Notes: generated by a model not told the origin, from the sequence alone. A stretch of 64,000 nt of DNA from an uncultured Lachnospiraceae bacterium (GCA_910588295.1 CAJUQO010000001.1:87911-151910), one strand, 5' to 3'; counted from the stretch's first letter, positions 45,283 through 54,494 are shown. A program made the numbers and translations.

Positions 45283-46572
45283 TTATTTTTCTTCCTTCAT
45301 CCACCCCTCAATAGCCGCCAGAGTTTCCGCTGTCGTCTCCTCCGTGTGGCTGGTCGAAATAAACATGGCCTCAAACTGGGACGGCCCCAGATGGATACCG
45401 TGATCGATCATATACCGGAAATACCCGGCGAACGCCTCCGTATCCGAGTGTTTTGCAATTTCGTAATTCGTCACATGCTCGCGGGTAAAATACAGGCATC
45501 CCAGAGACGCGATACGGTTCATGGTACAGGGAACATCATACTGGGCCAGCAGCTTCTCTATACCATCAAAAAGGAGGGCGGCCGTTTCCGCCATCTGCGT
45601 ATATACCTGGGGATTCTCATAGAGAAATTTAAGCTGGGCCAGCCCCGCCGCCATAGCTACCGGATTGCCGCTCAGTGTACCGGCCTGGTACACCGGGCCC
45701 ACCGGGGCTACCATCTCCATGATCGCTTTCTTACCGCCGTAAGCCCCCACCGGCATACCGGCTCCTATGATCTTGCCGTAGGTGCGCAGATCGGGTTCCA
45801 GCTCATAATACTCCGCCGCACCGCCGAAGGCCAGCCGGAATCCGGTGATCACTTCATCCAGAATGAACACGGCGCCGTCGGCACGGCACAGATCCTGCAG
45901 CCCCTGCAAAAAACCTTTTTCCGGCAGCACCACGCCCATATTGGCGGCCACCGGCTCCACAATCACCGCCGCCACCTGATTGGGATACCGGGAGAATATC
46001 TCCCGCACACTGTCCAGATCATTATAAACCGCCGTCATGGTGTCCTGGGTACATCCTTTCGGCACCCCGGCGCTGTCCGGGATACCCGCCGTCATCACGC
46101 CGGAACCCGCTTTCACCAGCATAGCATCGCAATGGCCATGGTAGCAGCCCGCAAATTTGACGATGATATTACGCCCGGTATAGCCCCTGGCCGCACGGAT
46201 CGCGCTCATGACCGCCTCGGTACCAGAATTTACCATACGTACCATGTCCATACCTTTGATATTCCGGCAGATAAACTCCGCCATCTCCACCTCCAGCCTG
46301 GTGGCCGCCCCGAAGCTGAGGCCGCTCTGGCAGGTCTTAACCACCGCCTCCAGGATCATCGGGTTATTATGCCCCAGGATCATCGGACCCCAGGAGCCGA
46401 TATAATCAATATATTTGTTCCCGTCCTCATCAAATACATAAGGGCCGTTGGCGCCCTGGATAAACCGTGGGGTCATACCCACGGAACCGTAGGCCCGCAC
46501 CGGGCTGTTTACGCCGCCGGGTATACATTTCACCGCCCGCTCAAATAAGGCTTTGGATTTCTCTGCAGACAT
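45283..46572 (-). CDS. hemL: Glutamate-1-semialdehyde 2,1-aminomutase
   Basis: This PLP enzyme turns glutamate-1-semialdehyde into 5-aminolevulinate in the C5 pathway. It opens SKALFERAVKCIPGGVNSPVRAYGSVG, has FILDEVITGFR (Asp for the PLP ring N) and the Schiff-base Lys in RTYGKIIGAGMPVGAYGG. At 429 residues it is full length. It is the last gene of the operon hemA, precorrin-2 dehydrogenase, hemC-cobA-hemD, hemB, hemL, 36 bases behind hemB. Confidence 0.95.
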   Translation of the reverse strand: MSAEKSKALFERAVKCIPGGVNSPVRAYGSVGMTPRFIQGANGPYVFDEDGNKYIDYIGSWGPMILGHNNPMILEAVVKTCQSGLSFGAATRLEVEMAEFICRNIKGMDMVRMVNSGTEAVMSAIRAARGYTGRNIIVKFAGCYHGHCDAMLVKAGSGVMTAGIPDSAGVPKGCTQDTMTAVYNDLDSVREIFSRYPNQVAAVIVEPVAANMGVVLPEKGFLQGLQDLCRADGAVFILDEVITGFRLAFGGAAEYYELEPDLRTYGKIIGAGMPVGAYGGKKAIMEMVAPVGPVYQAGTLSGNPVAMAAGLAQLKFLYENPQVYTQMAETAALLFDGIEKLLAQYDVPCTMNRIASLGCLYFTREHVTNYEIAKHSDTEAFAGYFRYMIDHGIHLGPSQFEAMFISTSHTEETTAETLAAIEGWMKEEK

Positions 46573-46608
46573 CAGCTGCTCCTCCCTTCAACTATAGATT
46601 CGCCTGTT

Positions 46609-47592
46609 TCAGCCGATCAGGCCCTCATCCATGCATTTTGCCAGCTCCTTCGCGTAATAGGTCAGGTATATCTGGGCTCCCGCGCGGTAGACGCTGACAG
46701 CCATCTCACACATGATCCGCTCCTCATCCACCCAGCCGTTGGCCGCGGCAGCTTTCACCATCGCGTACTCGGCGCTGGTACTGTAGGCGGCCACGGGAAC
46801 ATTCGTCACCTCCCGCACCCGGGTAATCATATCCAGATAATTCATGGCCGGTTTCACCATGACGATATCCGCTCCCTCCTCCACATCGAGAAGGGCTTCC
46901 TTCACGCCCTCCCGGCTGTTGTGGGGATCCATCTGATAGGACTTGCGGTCGCCGAAGGACGGCGCGGAACCGGCAGCCTCACGGAACGGCCCATAAAAGG
47001 CGGAGGCGTATTTGACCGCGTAGGACATGATCGGCGTCTCCTTAAACCCATTCTCATCCAGCCTGTTTCGGATAGCCAGCACCCGCCCGTCCATCATATC
47101 CGAGGGAGCCACCATATCCGCCCCGGCCTGTACATGGGACAGGGCCGTGCGGGCCAGCAGATCCAGCGTAGCGTCATTCTCCACGTCATGGCCGCAGAGC
47201 ACGCCGCAATGGCCGTGGGAAGTATACTCGCACATGCACACATCCGTTACATAGTACAGTCCGGGGAAGTCCTTCTTCGCCTGGCGCAGCGCCCGCTGGA
47301 CGATCCCGTCCTCGGCATATGCCTGGGAGCCCATGGCATCTTTCATCGCCGGGATACCGAAAAACATCACGCTGCCCACGCCCGCATCCGTCAGACGCTG
47401 CAGTTCCTCCCCCATATGATCCAATGTGTACCTGTACTGTCCCGGCATGGAAGGAATCTCCTCCACTTTATCCTCACCGTCCATCACGAACATCGGATAG
47501 ATCAGGGACGATTTATCCAGCCTGGTCTCCCGCACCATCCGGCGGATGCTGCCGCCGCCGCGTAATCTCCTTGGTCTCTTTAATAAATCCAT
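46609..47592 (-). CDS. hemB: Porphobilinogen synthase (5-aminolevulinate dehydratase)
   Basis: The enzyme condenses two 5-aminolevulinate to porphobilinogen. Active-site lysines are visible in the MSYAVKYASAFYGPFREAAGS block and in VMVKPAMNYLD. The metal-binding cysteines of the zinc type are seen as DVCMCEYTSHGHCG. The RBS AGGAGG is formed by the last two Arg codons of the upstream gene, whose stop overlaps an ATG (TAATGATG). The second ATG (47592) has the better spacing. The length is 327 residues. Confidence 0.95.
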   Translation of the reverse strand: MDLLKRPRRLRGGGSIRRMVRETRLDKSSLIYPMFVMDGEDKVEEIPSMPGQYRYTLDHMGEELQRLTDAGVGSVMFFGIPAMKDAMGSQAYAEDGIVQRALRQAKKDFPGLYYVTDVCMCEYTSHGHCGVLCGHDVENDATLDLLARTALSHVQAGADMVAPSDMMDGRVLAIRNRLDENGFKETPIMSYAVKYASAFYGPFREAAGSAPSFGDRKSYQMDPHNSREGVKEALLDVEEGADIVMVKPAMNYLDMITRVREVTNVPVAAYSTSAEYAMVKAAAANGWVDEERIMCEMAVSVYRAGAQIYLTYYAKELAKCMDEGLIG

Positions 47593-47594
47593 CA

Positions 47595-50000
47595 TTACCT
47601 CCTTAATTCTCCCGCGATCTCCGCGACCAATTCCACCAGGCTGTCCATGGACGCCCTCTTTGCCACATAACACTTCATGCCATGGCTGCCGGCCTCCGCC
47701 GCCGTCTGCTTTCCGATACAGGCCGCCGTCACCTTCGTGTGATCCAGCCCCGGTGTGGCCGCCACGAACCCACGCACTGTTGAAGCGCTGGTAAACACAG
47801 CCAGATCCACATCCCCGTTCCCAAAAGCCGCTGTCTGGTCCAGGATCTCCCCGGTTCTGTAAAGGGTATGGTAGGTGGCAATATCCGTCACCTCCAGATC
47901 GTCCCTCCTGCCAAGCTGCTCAATGATCTCATGATTCCCGATCTCCGCCCGGGGAATCAAAATCCGCGCCTTCCACTCACAGCGCCCCGCCATGGCCTGG
48001 CCCAGATGGGCGCCGTCGTACACATCCGGCACAAGATCGGCAAATATACCCAGCCGCTCCAACTCTCTGGAAGTGCCCTGGCCGATGGCGGCAATCTTCA
48101 CGCTGCCCAGAGCGCGGATATCCTTCCCCGCACGCTTAAGCTCCTCAAAAAATATTTTCACACCGGTGGGGCTGGTAAAAGCGATCCACTGATAACTTCC
48201 CAGAGAGGCGATGGCCTTCCCCAGCGCTTCATTATCTTCTATCCGCTCCGTACAAATAGCGGGCATCTCCAACACTTCCGCCCCCAGGGCGCGCAGCTTC
48301 GCGGCCATCTGCGAGATTAAATCTCTCGGTCTTGTCACCGCCACCTTCATTCCCTGCAAGGGCAGCTTCTCATACCAGGCAAATTTCCCGGCCAGGCCGC
48401 AGACCCGGCCCACCACAATGATCGCCGGCGTTTTCATCCCCCGGCGCAGAGCCTCCTCTTTTAACGTGGATACCGTCGCCACAACGCGCCTCTGGCCCGC
48501 GGTAGTACCCTGCTGCAAAACAGCCGCCGGCATATCCGGATCCATACCCGCGCCCACCAGTCCGTCACAGATATCTTCCAGAGCCGACATCCCCATCAGG
48601 AACACCAGCGTTCCCCCGGTGCGCACCAGGGCTTCAAAATCACAGGTAAATACCTCGCCGGCCTTTTTGTGGCCGGTCACGATATGCAGAGATGAACAGA
48701 AATCCCTGTGGGTCACCGGAATCCCATTATAAGCCGGAACCGCCAGGGGAGAAGTCACCCCCGGCACTACCTCGAAAGGAATATGGTTGGCCGCCAAAAG
48801 CTCCAGCTCCTCGCCTCCCCGTCCGAAAAGAAAGGGGTCTCCCCCCTTGAGGCGCACGACACGGCGCCCGGCCTCCGCCTCCTCCAGAAGTATGCGGTTT
48901 GTCTCATACTGGGGCTTACTATGATGTCCGGAACGTTTTCCCACATTGATCGCGCGGACGGTATCCGGAATCATCCCCAGTACACCGTCGCCCACCAGAC
49001 TGTCGTAAACAATCACGTCGGCTTCCTCGATCACCTGTTTCCCCTTGACCGTCAAAAGCCCTACATCCCCGGGGCCTGCTCCCACGAGATAAACCTTTCC
49101 CGGAGATTTTTTCTCTTCCTTTGTCTTTCTCCTCAGTTTTTCTGCCAGTTCCTCCCCCAGCGCCTCGGGCCGTTCGGCATCACCGGCCAGCGTTCCCTTA
49201 CTCCATTTTTCCGTCTCTTCATCATAATACAGCCCTGTCAGAAAGATCTGTCCCCCCTGCACCACACCGTAGGCAGCCACCGGTGAGGAACAGCCTCCGT
49301 CCAGCGCCCGGACAAAGGCCCGCTCGCCGCGTCCCGCCAGGGCGGCGTCCCGGTTCTCAAACCCTTCCAGATAGCCGTAATCTTCCCCTTCTCTTCCCTG
49401 CACAGCCAGTATCCCCTGTCCGGCGGCGGGAAGCATCTCCTCCACCGTAAAATACCGGGAAGCCCTGTGCAGAAGGCCCAGCCTCGTAAGGCCCGCCGCC
49501 GCCAGCACTGTGGCGGCATACTCTCCGCTGTCCACCTTCTCCAGCCTGGTCAGCACATTGCCCCGGATATTGGCAAAGGTCGCCTCCGGGTACAGTTCCT
49601 TCAATTGCAGCATCCGGCGCAGGCTGGAACAGCCGATGGGCTTGGACAGATCCAGCTCCTTTGCTCCCTCCGGCAGCACCAGCACATCCCGGGGGTCCTC
49701 CCTGGCGGAAAACGCCACAATCGGAAGCTCTCCGGGAATCTCCATGGGCATATCCTTCAGGCTGTGCACCGACAGATCGCTCCTGCCTTCCATGAGGGCT
49801 TTATCCAGTTCTTTCACAAACAGTCCTTTGCCGCCGATCTTATCCAACCTGCGATCCAGTATCCTGTCACCGGTGGTCTTCATTGTCAACAGCCGCACAT
49901 CCATTTCTGGATGATGCGCTTTGATCCACGCCATCACCTGCTCGCTCTGTACGACTGCCAGCCGGCTCTCCCGGCTTCCTATATATATACGCTTACTCAT
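47595..50000 (-). CDS. Trifunctional HemC-CobA-HemD fusion
   Basis: This is one 801-residue polypeptide. Residues 1-295 are hydroxymethylbilane synthase, with dipyrromethane-cofactor Cys237 in LDGGCSSPVAAY. Residues about 300-545 are uroporphyrinogen-III C-methyltransferase (VYLVGAGPGDVGLLTVKG, GDPFLFGRGGEE, PVTHRDFCSS). Residues about 551-801 are uroporphyrinogen-III synthase (MKVAVTRPRDLISQMAAKL, FTSPTGVKIFFEEL). Together they take porphobilinogen to precorrin-2. Start ATG at 50000 has AAAGGAG seven bases upstream. CobA-HemD fusion is common in Clostridia. The additional HemC fusion is less so. The methyltransferase directs flux to siroheme or cobalamin rather than protoheme. Confidence 0.93.
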   Translation of the reverse strand: MSKRIYIGSRESRLAVVQSEQVMAWIKAHHPEMDVRLLTMKTTGDRILDRRLDKIGGKGLFVKELDKALMEGRSDLSVHSLKDMPMEIPGELPIVAFSAREDPRDVLVLPEGAKELDLSKPIGCSSLRRMLQLKELYPEATFANIRGNVLTRLEKVDSGEYAATVLAAAGLTRLGLLHRASRYFTVEEMLPAAGQGILAVQGREGEDYGYLEGFENRDAALAGRGERAFVRALDGGCSSPVAAYGVVQGGQIFLTGLYYDEETEKWSKGTLAGDAERPEALGEELAEKLRRKTKEEKKSPGKVYLVGAGPGDVGLLTVKGKQVIEEADVIVYDSLVGDGVLGMIPDTVRAINVGKRSGHHSKPQYETNRILLEEAEAGRRVVRLKGGDPFLFGRGGEELELLAANHIPFEVVPGVTSPLAVPAYNGIPVTHRDFCSSLHIVTGHKKAGEVFTCDFEALVRTGGTLVFLMGMSALEDICDGLVGAGMDPDMPAAVLQQGTTAGQRRVVATVSTLKEEALRRGMKTPAIIVVGRVCGLAGKFAWYEKLPLQGMKVAVTRPRDLISQMAAKLRALGAEVLEMPAICTERIEDNEALGKAIASLGSYQWIAFTSPTGVKIFFEELKRAGKDIRALGSVKIAAIGQGTSRELERLGIFADLVPDVYDGAHLGQAMAGRCEWKARILIPRAEIGNHEIIEQLGRRDDLEVTDIATYHTLYRTGEILDQTAAFGNGDVDLAVFTSASTVRGFVAATPGLDHTKVTAACIGKQTAAEAGSHGMKCYVAKRASMDSLVELVAEIAGELRR

Positions 50001-50076
50001 CCCATACTCCTTTATCCCGCAATCCGTGGACAAACGGCATATTCTGATACAACTCCCATACCTCTGTCCGTGGATC

Positions 50077-50580
50077 CTACACCCCCAGTTCTCCCCGATC
50101 CAGGAGTTCCTGCACCCGTTCCCGCAGGGCCCGCACCCCTCTGTGATCCTTCCCCGCACCGTTGACACCAATCACAAACCCTCCGCGGCGCACGATACCC
50201 GGAAAGTGAAAATCGCATTTTTTCTGATCGGAACAGACATTGACAGGCACCCCCCGTTTCCTGCACTCGTCATGGATTTCCTCATTCAGCCCCGGATCAT
50301 CCGTTGCCGCCAGCACCATATCCGCTTCCTCCAGATCTTCTGGTTTATACGGCCTGGATACCAGGCGGCACGCGCCCTCCTCCGCCATGGCACGTACCGC
50401 CGGAACCGCTTCCGGCGCGACCACCCGGATATCCCCGCAAAAATCCGCCAGTGTACGAATACGCCTGGCGGCTATCCTCCCTGCGCCGATCACCACACAA
50501 GTCTTCTCACTTATATCGACAAATAAGGGGAAAAAGACTTTTTCCCTATAATCCTTGGCATGTTCACCTTTACCTCTCAT
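50077..50580 (-). CDS. Precorrin-2 dehydrogenase/sirohydrochlorin ferrochelatase-like (CysG N-domain)
   Basis: This 167-residue NAD-binding protein of the Met8p/CysG N-terminal family oxidises precorrin-2 to sirohydrochlorin and may insert iron. Motifs: FFPLFVDISEKTCVVIGAGRIAARRIRTL (Rossmann loop), ADMVLAATDDPGLNEEI, and CDFHFPGIVRRGGFVIGV, with the catalytic Asp region shifted. The start ATG lies within the end of hemA (11-base overlap), so it is translationally coupled. It is shorter than Met8p, lacking much of the C-terminal dimerisation part. This is common in clostridial versions. Confidence 0.87.
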   Translation of the reverse strand: MRGKGEHAKDYREKVFFPLFVDISEKTCVVIGAGRIAARRIRTLADFCGDIRVVAPEAVPAVRAMAEEGACRLVSRPYKPEDLEEADMVLAATDDPGLNEEIHDECRKRGVPVNVCSDQKKCDFHFPGIVRRGGFVIGVNGAGKDHRGVRALRERVQELLDRGELGV

Positions 50581-51799
50581 ATACCCGTCCCATACCTTCA
50601 ACGCACTCCAGGAAAACATCCTTTTCCATGGTATCCCGCAATCCGTAAATCATCTTGCCGACTACTTTCCCGGCCGCCGTGTCAATGGATTTCTGCAAAT
50701 CCGCCCGGGCCGTATCCTCCAGGGGGAGATGGGTCAGAATCTTATGTATACGCAGATTCAGATCCTCCACAGCCTTCTCCTGTATATCCTTAATCTTAGG
50801 TATCAGATCCCTTCCCTCCAGCCAGTCATAAAATTCCCGAATCTGCTCCTGAAGCACCGTCTCCGCCTCCTGCAGGGATTCACTGTAATTTTCAGTCATG
50901 CCGCTGCCCTTAAAATCATCAATATCGTACAGCTCCAGCCCCGCCAGCTCCCGGACACCGGGCTCAATATCCCTGGGAACGGCCAGATCAATGAAAATCA
51001 CGCCCTTCTTCCAGACCGTTTTTTCCATCAGCTCACTGGTAATCGTATAATTGGGGCTGGCCGTGGCGCTGACCACGATATCACAGTAGGGCAGCATTTC
51101 CATACGTTCGCCATAGTCGATCCGTTTGCATCCCACAGGAATGTTGACCATACCGCTTCTGTACTGGCGCACCGTCACCGTCACATCCGCATCCTGGGCT
51201 TTCAGCGCCTGGGCCGCCAGCTTGCCCATCTCACCGTTGCCGATCACCAGACAGGACATGCTTTTCAGATCTATCCCCCGTTTGGCCAGCATCGCCACCG
51301 CGCTGTCCATGGCCGTATAATTCGCCCTGGAAAAACTGACGTCTGTTTTGACTTTTTTCCCCGCCGTCACGGCCATCCGAAACAAAACCTCCAGCACACT
51401 GTCCGTGCTGAAATTCTCTCTGGCCAGTGACAGGGCGTCCTTTACCTGGGTCAGAATCTGATCCTCTCCAAGAATCTGGGACTTCAGTCCGCAGGTCAAA
51501 TAAAAGAGATGGTTCACCGCCTCCCTGTCTCTTCTCTCCACAAAGTACGTTTCATACTGTGCGGGTTCCACTCCCTTCACACGGCAGAGCAGTTCGCACA
51601 GGGAACCGTCCCAGTCCTGCTCGGCGCTGACCCAGCACTCCATACGGTTGCAGGTGGAAAGTATCACGCAGCCCAATATTCCCTCCGTATTTTTGAACGT
51701 TTCCATAGCGGCCGCGGCATTTTTCTTCGTAAACGAAAACACCGCACGGATATCCACCGCGGCTCTGTTATGGTCAATGCCAATCATACAGATGCTCAT
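50570..51799 (-). CDS. hemA: Glutamyl-tRNA reductase
   Basis: The enzyme reduces glutamyl-tRNA to glutamate-1-semialdehyde with NADPH, the entry step of the C5 tetrapyrrole pathway. The N-domain has GIDHNRAAVDIR and nucleophile Cys50 in LSTCNRMEC. The NADPH domain has VIGNGEMGKLAAQAL. A C-terminal helical dimerisation domain follows. Start ATG at 51799 is preceded by GGAGGT. At 409 residues it is full length. It leads the operon. An inverted repeat at 51836-51864 lies in its leader. Confidence 0.94.
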   Translation of the reverse strand: MSICMIGIDHNRAAVDIRAVFSFTKKNAAAAMETFKNTEGILGCVILSTCNRMECWVSAEQDWDGSLCELLCRVKGVEPAQYETYFVERRDREAVNHLFYLTCGLKSQILGEDQILTQVKDALSLARENFSTDSVLEVLFRMAVTAGKKVKTDVSFSRANYTAMDSAVAMLAKRGIDLKSMSCLVIGNGEMGKLAAQALKAQDADVTVTVRQYRSGMVNIPVGCKRIDYGERMEMLPYCDIVVSATASPNYTITSELMEKTVWKKGVIFIDLAVPRDIEPGVRELAGLELYDIDDFKGSGMTENYSESLQEAETVLQEQIREFYDWLEGRDLIPKIKDIQEKAVEDLNLRIHKILTHLPLEDTARADLQKSIDTAAGKVVGKMIYGLRDTMEKDVFLECVEGMGRVYER

Positions 51800-51835
51800 C
51801 TCTAAGTACCTCCAAAATCGCATTTCAGTTTATCT

Positions 51836-51864
51836 GAACGGTTCCTCCTCTATGGTAACCGTTC
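51836..51864. repeat. Variant palindrome in the hemA leader
   Basis: GAACGGTT and AACCGTTC form an 8-bp stem around CCTCCTCTATGGT. It resembles the dispersed GTAACAGTTC family with compensating changes (G for A, C for T in the arms), so the stem is maintained while the sequence drifts. No cobalamin riboswitch is seen between this element and hemA. Confidence 0.5.
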
Positions 51865-51947
51865 ATGTATGCCTCAACGCACAAATCCATGATACCATAT
51901 CTGTTAATAAAGCGAAACCTTGAATTTATGCAAAACAGGCATAAGCG

Positions 51948-52565
51948 TCATGCCTCAATGCCCAACGCCTGTTTCGCCAGGGCATCCGCCATATCGTTAT
52001 ACTTGTCGCCGGAATGACCCGCCACTTTGACAAAAGAAATATCCACCCTGCCGCGGATGCTGTCATAATATTCCCTGTACGCCTTTGTGCCGTCCCGGTT
52101 CGTCTTCCAGTCACCCTGGCACCATTTGGCGATCCCCTCGTAGTCATGATAAATGATCAGCCGCTTAAAACCATGCTCCAGAGCATAGCGCATCGCCGCC
52201 TCGGCCCCCTTGATCTCCCCGGCCACATTACGCATCTTTGCCAGTTCGCCGTCTCTAATTTTCTCACAGAAATGCTGTTCGCCGTCTCCGCCCAGCAGCA
52301 CCATGCCATAAGAAAATTCTGAACCGCCGCTGTAACTACCGTCTACATAGGCTGCCAGAACCCCCGGTTCCACGGCCAGCTCTGCCGCCGTCTTCCCCTC
52401 TGCTTTATCTCGGTTAAGCCCCATATAGGCCTCAGCCTCCTCCATGGTAGGAAAACCCTTATATTCCGCGCCGGAAAAACCGCGAACCTGCTCCCGGCAC
52501 AGATCCCAAGACGTATAGATCCCCGGCGTTTTTCCCTTTCGCACCGCATAAAATTTTTTAGCCAT
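51948..52565 (-). CDS. Ribonuclease H with N-terminal viroplasmin-like domain
   Basis: This 205-residue RNase HI-type enzyme degrades RNA in RNA-DNA hybrids. The N-terminal hybrid-binding domain is clear (KKFYAVRKGKTPGIYTSWDLCREQV, then FPTMEEAEAYM). The catalytic domain has DGSYSGG (Asp), the GEIKGAEAAM Glu, the YHDYEGI Asp, and GHSGDKYNDMADALAK (His and last Asp). ATG at 52565 follows GAAAGGA. It is divergent from the tRNA-Gly gene. Confidence 0.92.
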   Translation of the reverse strand: MAKKFYAVRKGKTPGIYTSWDLCREQVRGFSGAEYKGFPTMEEAEAYMGLNRDKAEGKTAAELAVEPGVLAAYVDGSYSGGSEFSYGMVLLGGDGEQHFCEKIRDGELAKMRNVAGEIKGAEAAMRYALEHGFKRLIIYHDYEGIAKWCQGDWKTNRDGTKAYREYYDSIRGRVDISFVKVAGHSGDKYNDMADALAKQALGIEA

Positions 52566-52598
52566 ATCATCCTTTCCGCAAAATTTTTGAAAAAAATA

Positions 52599-52628
52599 TT
52601 GCTTATCTCTATACATCTGTGTTATAAT
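52599..52628 (+). promoter_or_regulatory. Promoter of tRNA-Gly
   Basis: TTGCTT, 18-base spacer, TATAAT, ending 34 bases before the tRNA 5' end. A small GTAGC/GCTAC stem lies in the pre-tRNA leader. Confidence 0.7.
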
Positions 52629-52662
52629 AGCATTCGTAGCAAAGCTACAGGTTGAAACACAT

Positions 52663-52733
52663 GCAGGATTAGTACATCGGTAGTATGTCAGCTTCCCAAG
52701 CTGAAGAGGCGGGTCCGACTCCCGTATCCTGCT
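52663..52733 (+). tRNA. tRNA-Gly (anticodon CCC)
   Basis: Acceptor stem GCAGGAT pairs with ATCCTGC, discriminator T. The anticodon arm TCAGC-TTCCCAA-GCTGA gives anticodon CCC. The T arm is GCGGG-TCCGACT-CCCGT. CCA is not encoded. A terminator follows at 52777. It marks the boundary between conserved chromosome and the accessory region, and tRNA 3' ends are common attachment sites. Confidence 0.92.
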
Positions 52734-52776
52734 CTAAAATTTCCTTTATTTTAAGGATTTTTAATAACAGATCATC

Positions 52777-52818
52777 AAGAAGATACTCCGACATACGTTC
52801 GGTTATCTTCTTTTTTTT
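52777..52818 (+). terminator. Terminator of tRNA-Gly
   Basis: AAGAAGATA...CCGA pairs with TCGG...TATCTTCTT, followed by T6. The stem is long with one small bulge. Confidence 0.88.
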
Positions 52819-52849
52819 GCCTGGGCTTGAAACTCGGGCATGGAACTGA

Positions 52850-53047
52850 TCATCGCGCTCTTCCTGCATGTTCTGCATCTGGAAGATAAGTCCTCCACGT
52901 CCCATCGCTGCCTTGCGATATTTTCCATGGATACATGCCTAATAGTTTTTTGTTCATTTTTATCGTCTCTTGTCCATGCAGCAAATCAATAATACCATTT
53001 TCAACGGCATATTTCAATACATCTTGATTGATACCAAATTTCTTTTC
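52850..53047 (-). pseudogene. Decayed N-terminal fragment of a tyrosine integrase
   Basis: Directly after the stop codon of the DUF262 gene, and in the same frame, the minus strand reads GINQDVLKYAVENGIIDLL and then MYPWKISQGSDGTWRTYLPD before a stop at 52850. That pattern (VLKYAxENGxIDL, then PxxIxxGxDGxWRTYLPD) matches the N-terminal arm-binding part of clostridial phage and ICE integrases. The usual initiator Met position reads Ile (ATC). The catalytic domain is absent. Together with the adjacent tRNA-Gly it points to an old integration site. No direct repeat of the tRNA 3' end is found within the window. The rest of 52734-53050 holds the tRNA terminator. Confidence 0.6.
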
Positions 53048-53050
53048 TTT

Positions 53051-54478
53051 TTATAGCGGTAAAGCATCCACTAGGCTATTTGTTGCCTTTGTCATACCTG
53101 TCTTGGCAAACTTTAATTCAGCGTTACCATTCATCAAATCCTCTCTCATATGCAGATAATTCTTTTTCTGATCCGCATAATACGCAGGGTTTCTTTCCGC
53201 ATATTCAGGCAGCCAGTCATCCAGATCAATATCCGCCTCATAGGAATAAGCCATCATAGCCAATAGTGACAGATGATTTTCTCTGTCCAGAAGCTTAGAG
53301 CCGTCCCGGATTGTATGACTTGTCAGCGTTTTCAGAGATTCCGTATAGAGTTCCATATCCTCATGTACTTTATGGATATCCATATGCAAACACTCCGCAA
53401 TAAAAACTTCGGGATCGCTGTCCATCCTCGCTTCATCTATGTGCAGATAGTCTGCCATCAGCTTTTCGAGCATATCTAATTTTGCTTCAATAACCATTTT
53501 ATCCTTAGTGCTCAGCTCTCTGCCGATCTCATCAAACAGCATCCCCTTTTCATTTTTCTTATGGCGTCTGTACTCTGATTGGAATTTCCTGAGAAAATCA
53601 GCAAAATACCTGTCATCCACACAAAATCCCGTAAATCTGTCAAACAGCGTCAGAAAAATAAACGAATCCTTTTTATTAAAAATATCCCTGATATCATCCG
53701 TTACCACTTTTTCGAGCCTGTGCAGATTATCCGCAAATTTTTTAAATTCCTCTTCTGTGGCATGATCATTAAGATACTTACAGATGGCCTTCGGCTGCTT
53801 TTTCCAACTGTCAAAATGATTGGCGCACATCACCGATTCAACCACGACCCTTTCGACAACCCCTTTTACTTTATCATTTTCTGAATAATCACTGTGGTTC
53901 AGGAAAAAATCGCTTTCCAGGATCTCACGCACACAGCCCGCAAACCTGTCAATATATGTAAATGCCTTTTGGTCCGGATTCATGGATGTGTGATTATTGT
54001 ACCGCTTGATGTATTTCGATAATTCATTTCTGTCGCAGTTTTCATGAATCACCGTTTCGATCTGATATTCATTGAACTTCTTCTTCAATTCTTCCGGAAG
54101 CTTTTCATATGATTTATTTTTAATGTCAAATACTGCATCTTCCCAACTGATATTTCCGTTCTTATCCCTGATTTTTTTCTTATAGGGAATGAGGGAGTTT
54201 TCTATGGCCGGCGTTATCGTATGCGTCCCGTTCCAAAAACTGTTTAAAGCGGCGCTTCTGCATCCTCCGTCTGCAATATGTAATTGAGAATTATTTTCTT
54301 CTCCCAGAATAATCGGAGGGATATATTCGTCTTTAAGGACAGTCACAATCAGTTCATTGATCTGTTCCCTGCTCCAGACCATCCTTCTCTGAACATCCGC
54401 ATTATTATCAATATCTCCGTCTTTAATTTTCTTTAAATACATTTCTAATGTATAAATCTGTTTTCTCGGTCTGGACAT
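53051..54478 (-). CDS. DUF262/ParB-like protein of the accessory region
   Basis: This 475-residue protein has an N-terminal domain (residues about 8-125) that follows the DUF262 pattern: IKDGDIDNNADVQRRMVWSREQINELIVTVL, then YIPPIILGE and LHIADGGCRSAALNSF. The last corresponds to the DGQQR nucleotide-binding motif, here DGGCR, so two motif positions differ. The rest is helical and charged. DUF262 proteins (GmrS-type, ParB superfamily) often hydrolyse nucleotides and serve anti-phage systems or phage regulation. GGAGGAATTCCGAT precedes the ATG. It lies 16 bases downstream of the sigma-like gene, so it is under the same SOS promoter. Its exact role is unknown. Confidence 0.7.
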   Translation of the reverse strand: MSRPRKQIYTLEMYLKKIKDGDIDNNADVQRRMVWSREQINELIVTVLKDEYIPPIILGEENNSQLHIADGGCRSAALNSFWNGTHTITPAIENSLIPYKKKIRDKNGNISWEDAVFDIKNKSYEKLPEELKKKFNEYQIETVIHENCDRNELSKYIKRYNNHTSMNPDQKAFTYIDRFAGCVREILESDFFLNHSDYSENDKVKGVVERVVVESVMCANHFDSWKKQPKAICKYLNDHATEEEFKKFADNLHRLEKVVTDDIRDIFNKKDSFIFLTLFDRFTGFCVDDRYFADFLRKFQSEYRRHKKNEKGMLFDEIGRELSTKDKMVIEAKLDMLEKLMADYLHIDEARMDSDPEVFIAECLHMDIHKVHEDMELYTESLKTLTSHTIRDGSKLLDRENHLSLLAMMAYSYEADIDLDDWLPEYAERNPAYYADQKKNYLHMREDLMNGNAELKFAKTGMTKATNSLVDALPL

Positions 54479-54494
54479 ATCGGAATTCCTCCTG

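Noticed and set aside
52669..52905. A 78-residue minus-strand ORF overlapping the tRNA
   Set aside because: It runs antisense through the tRNA and its terminator, so the coding look comes from those structures. Part of it overlaps the integrase fragment in another frame.
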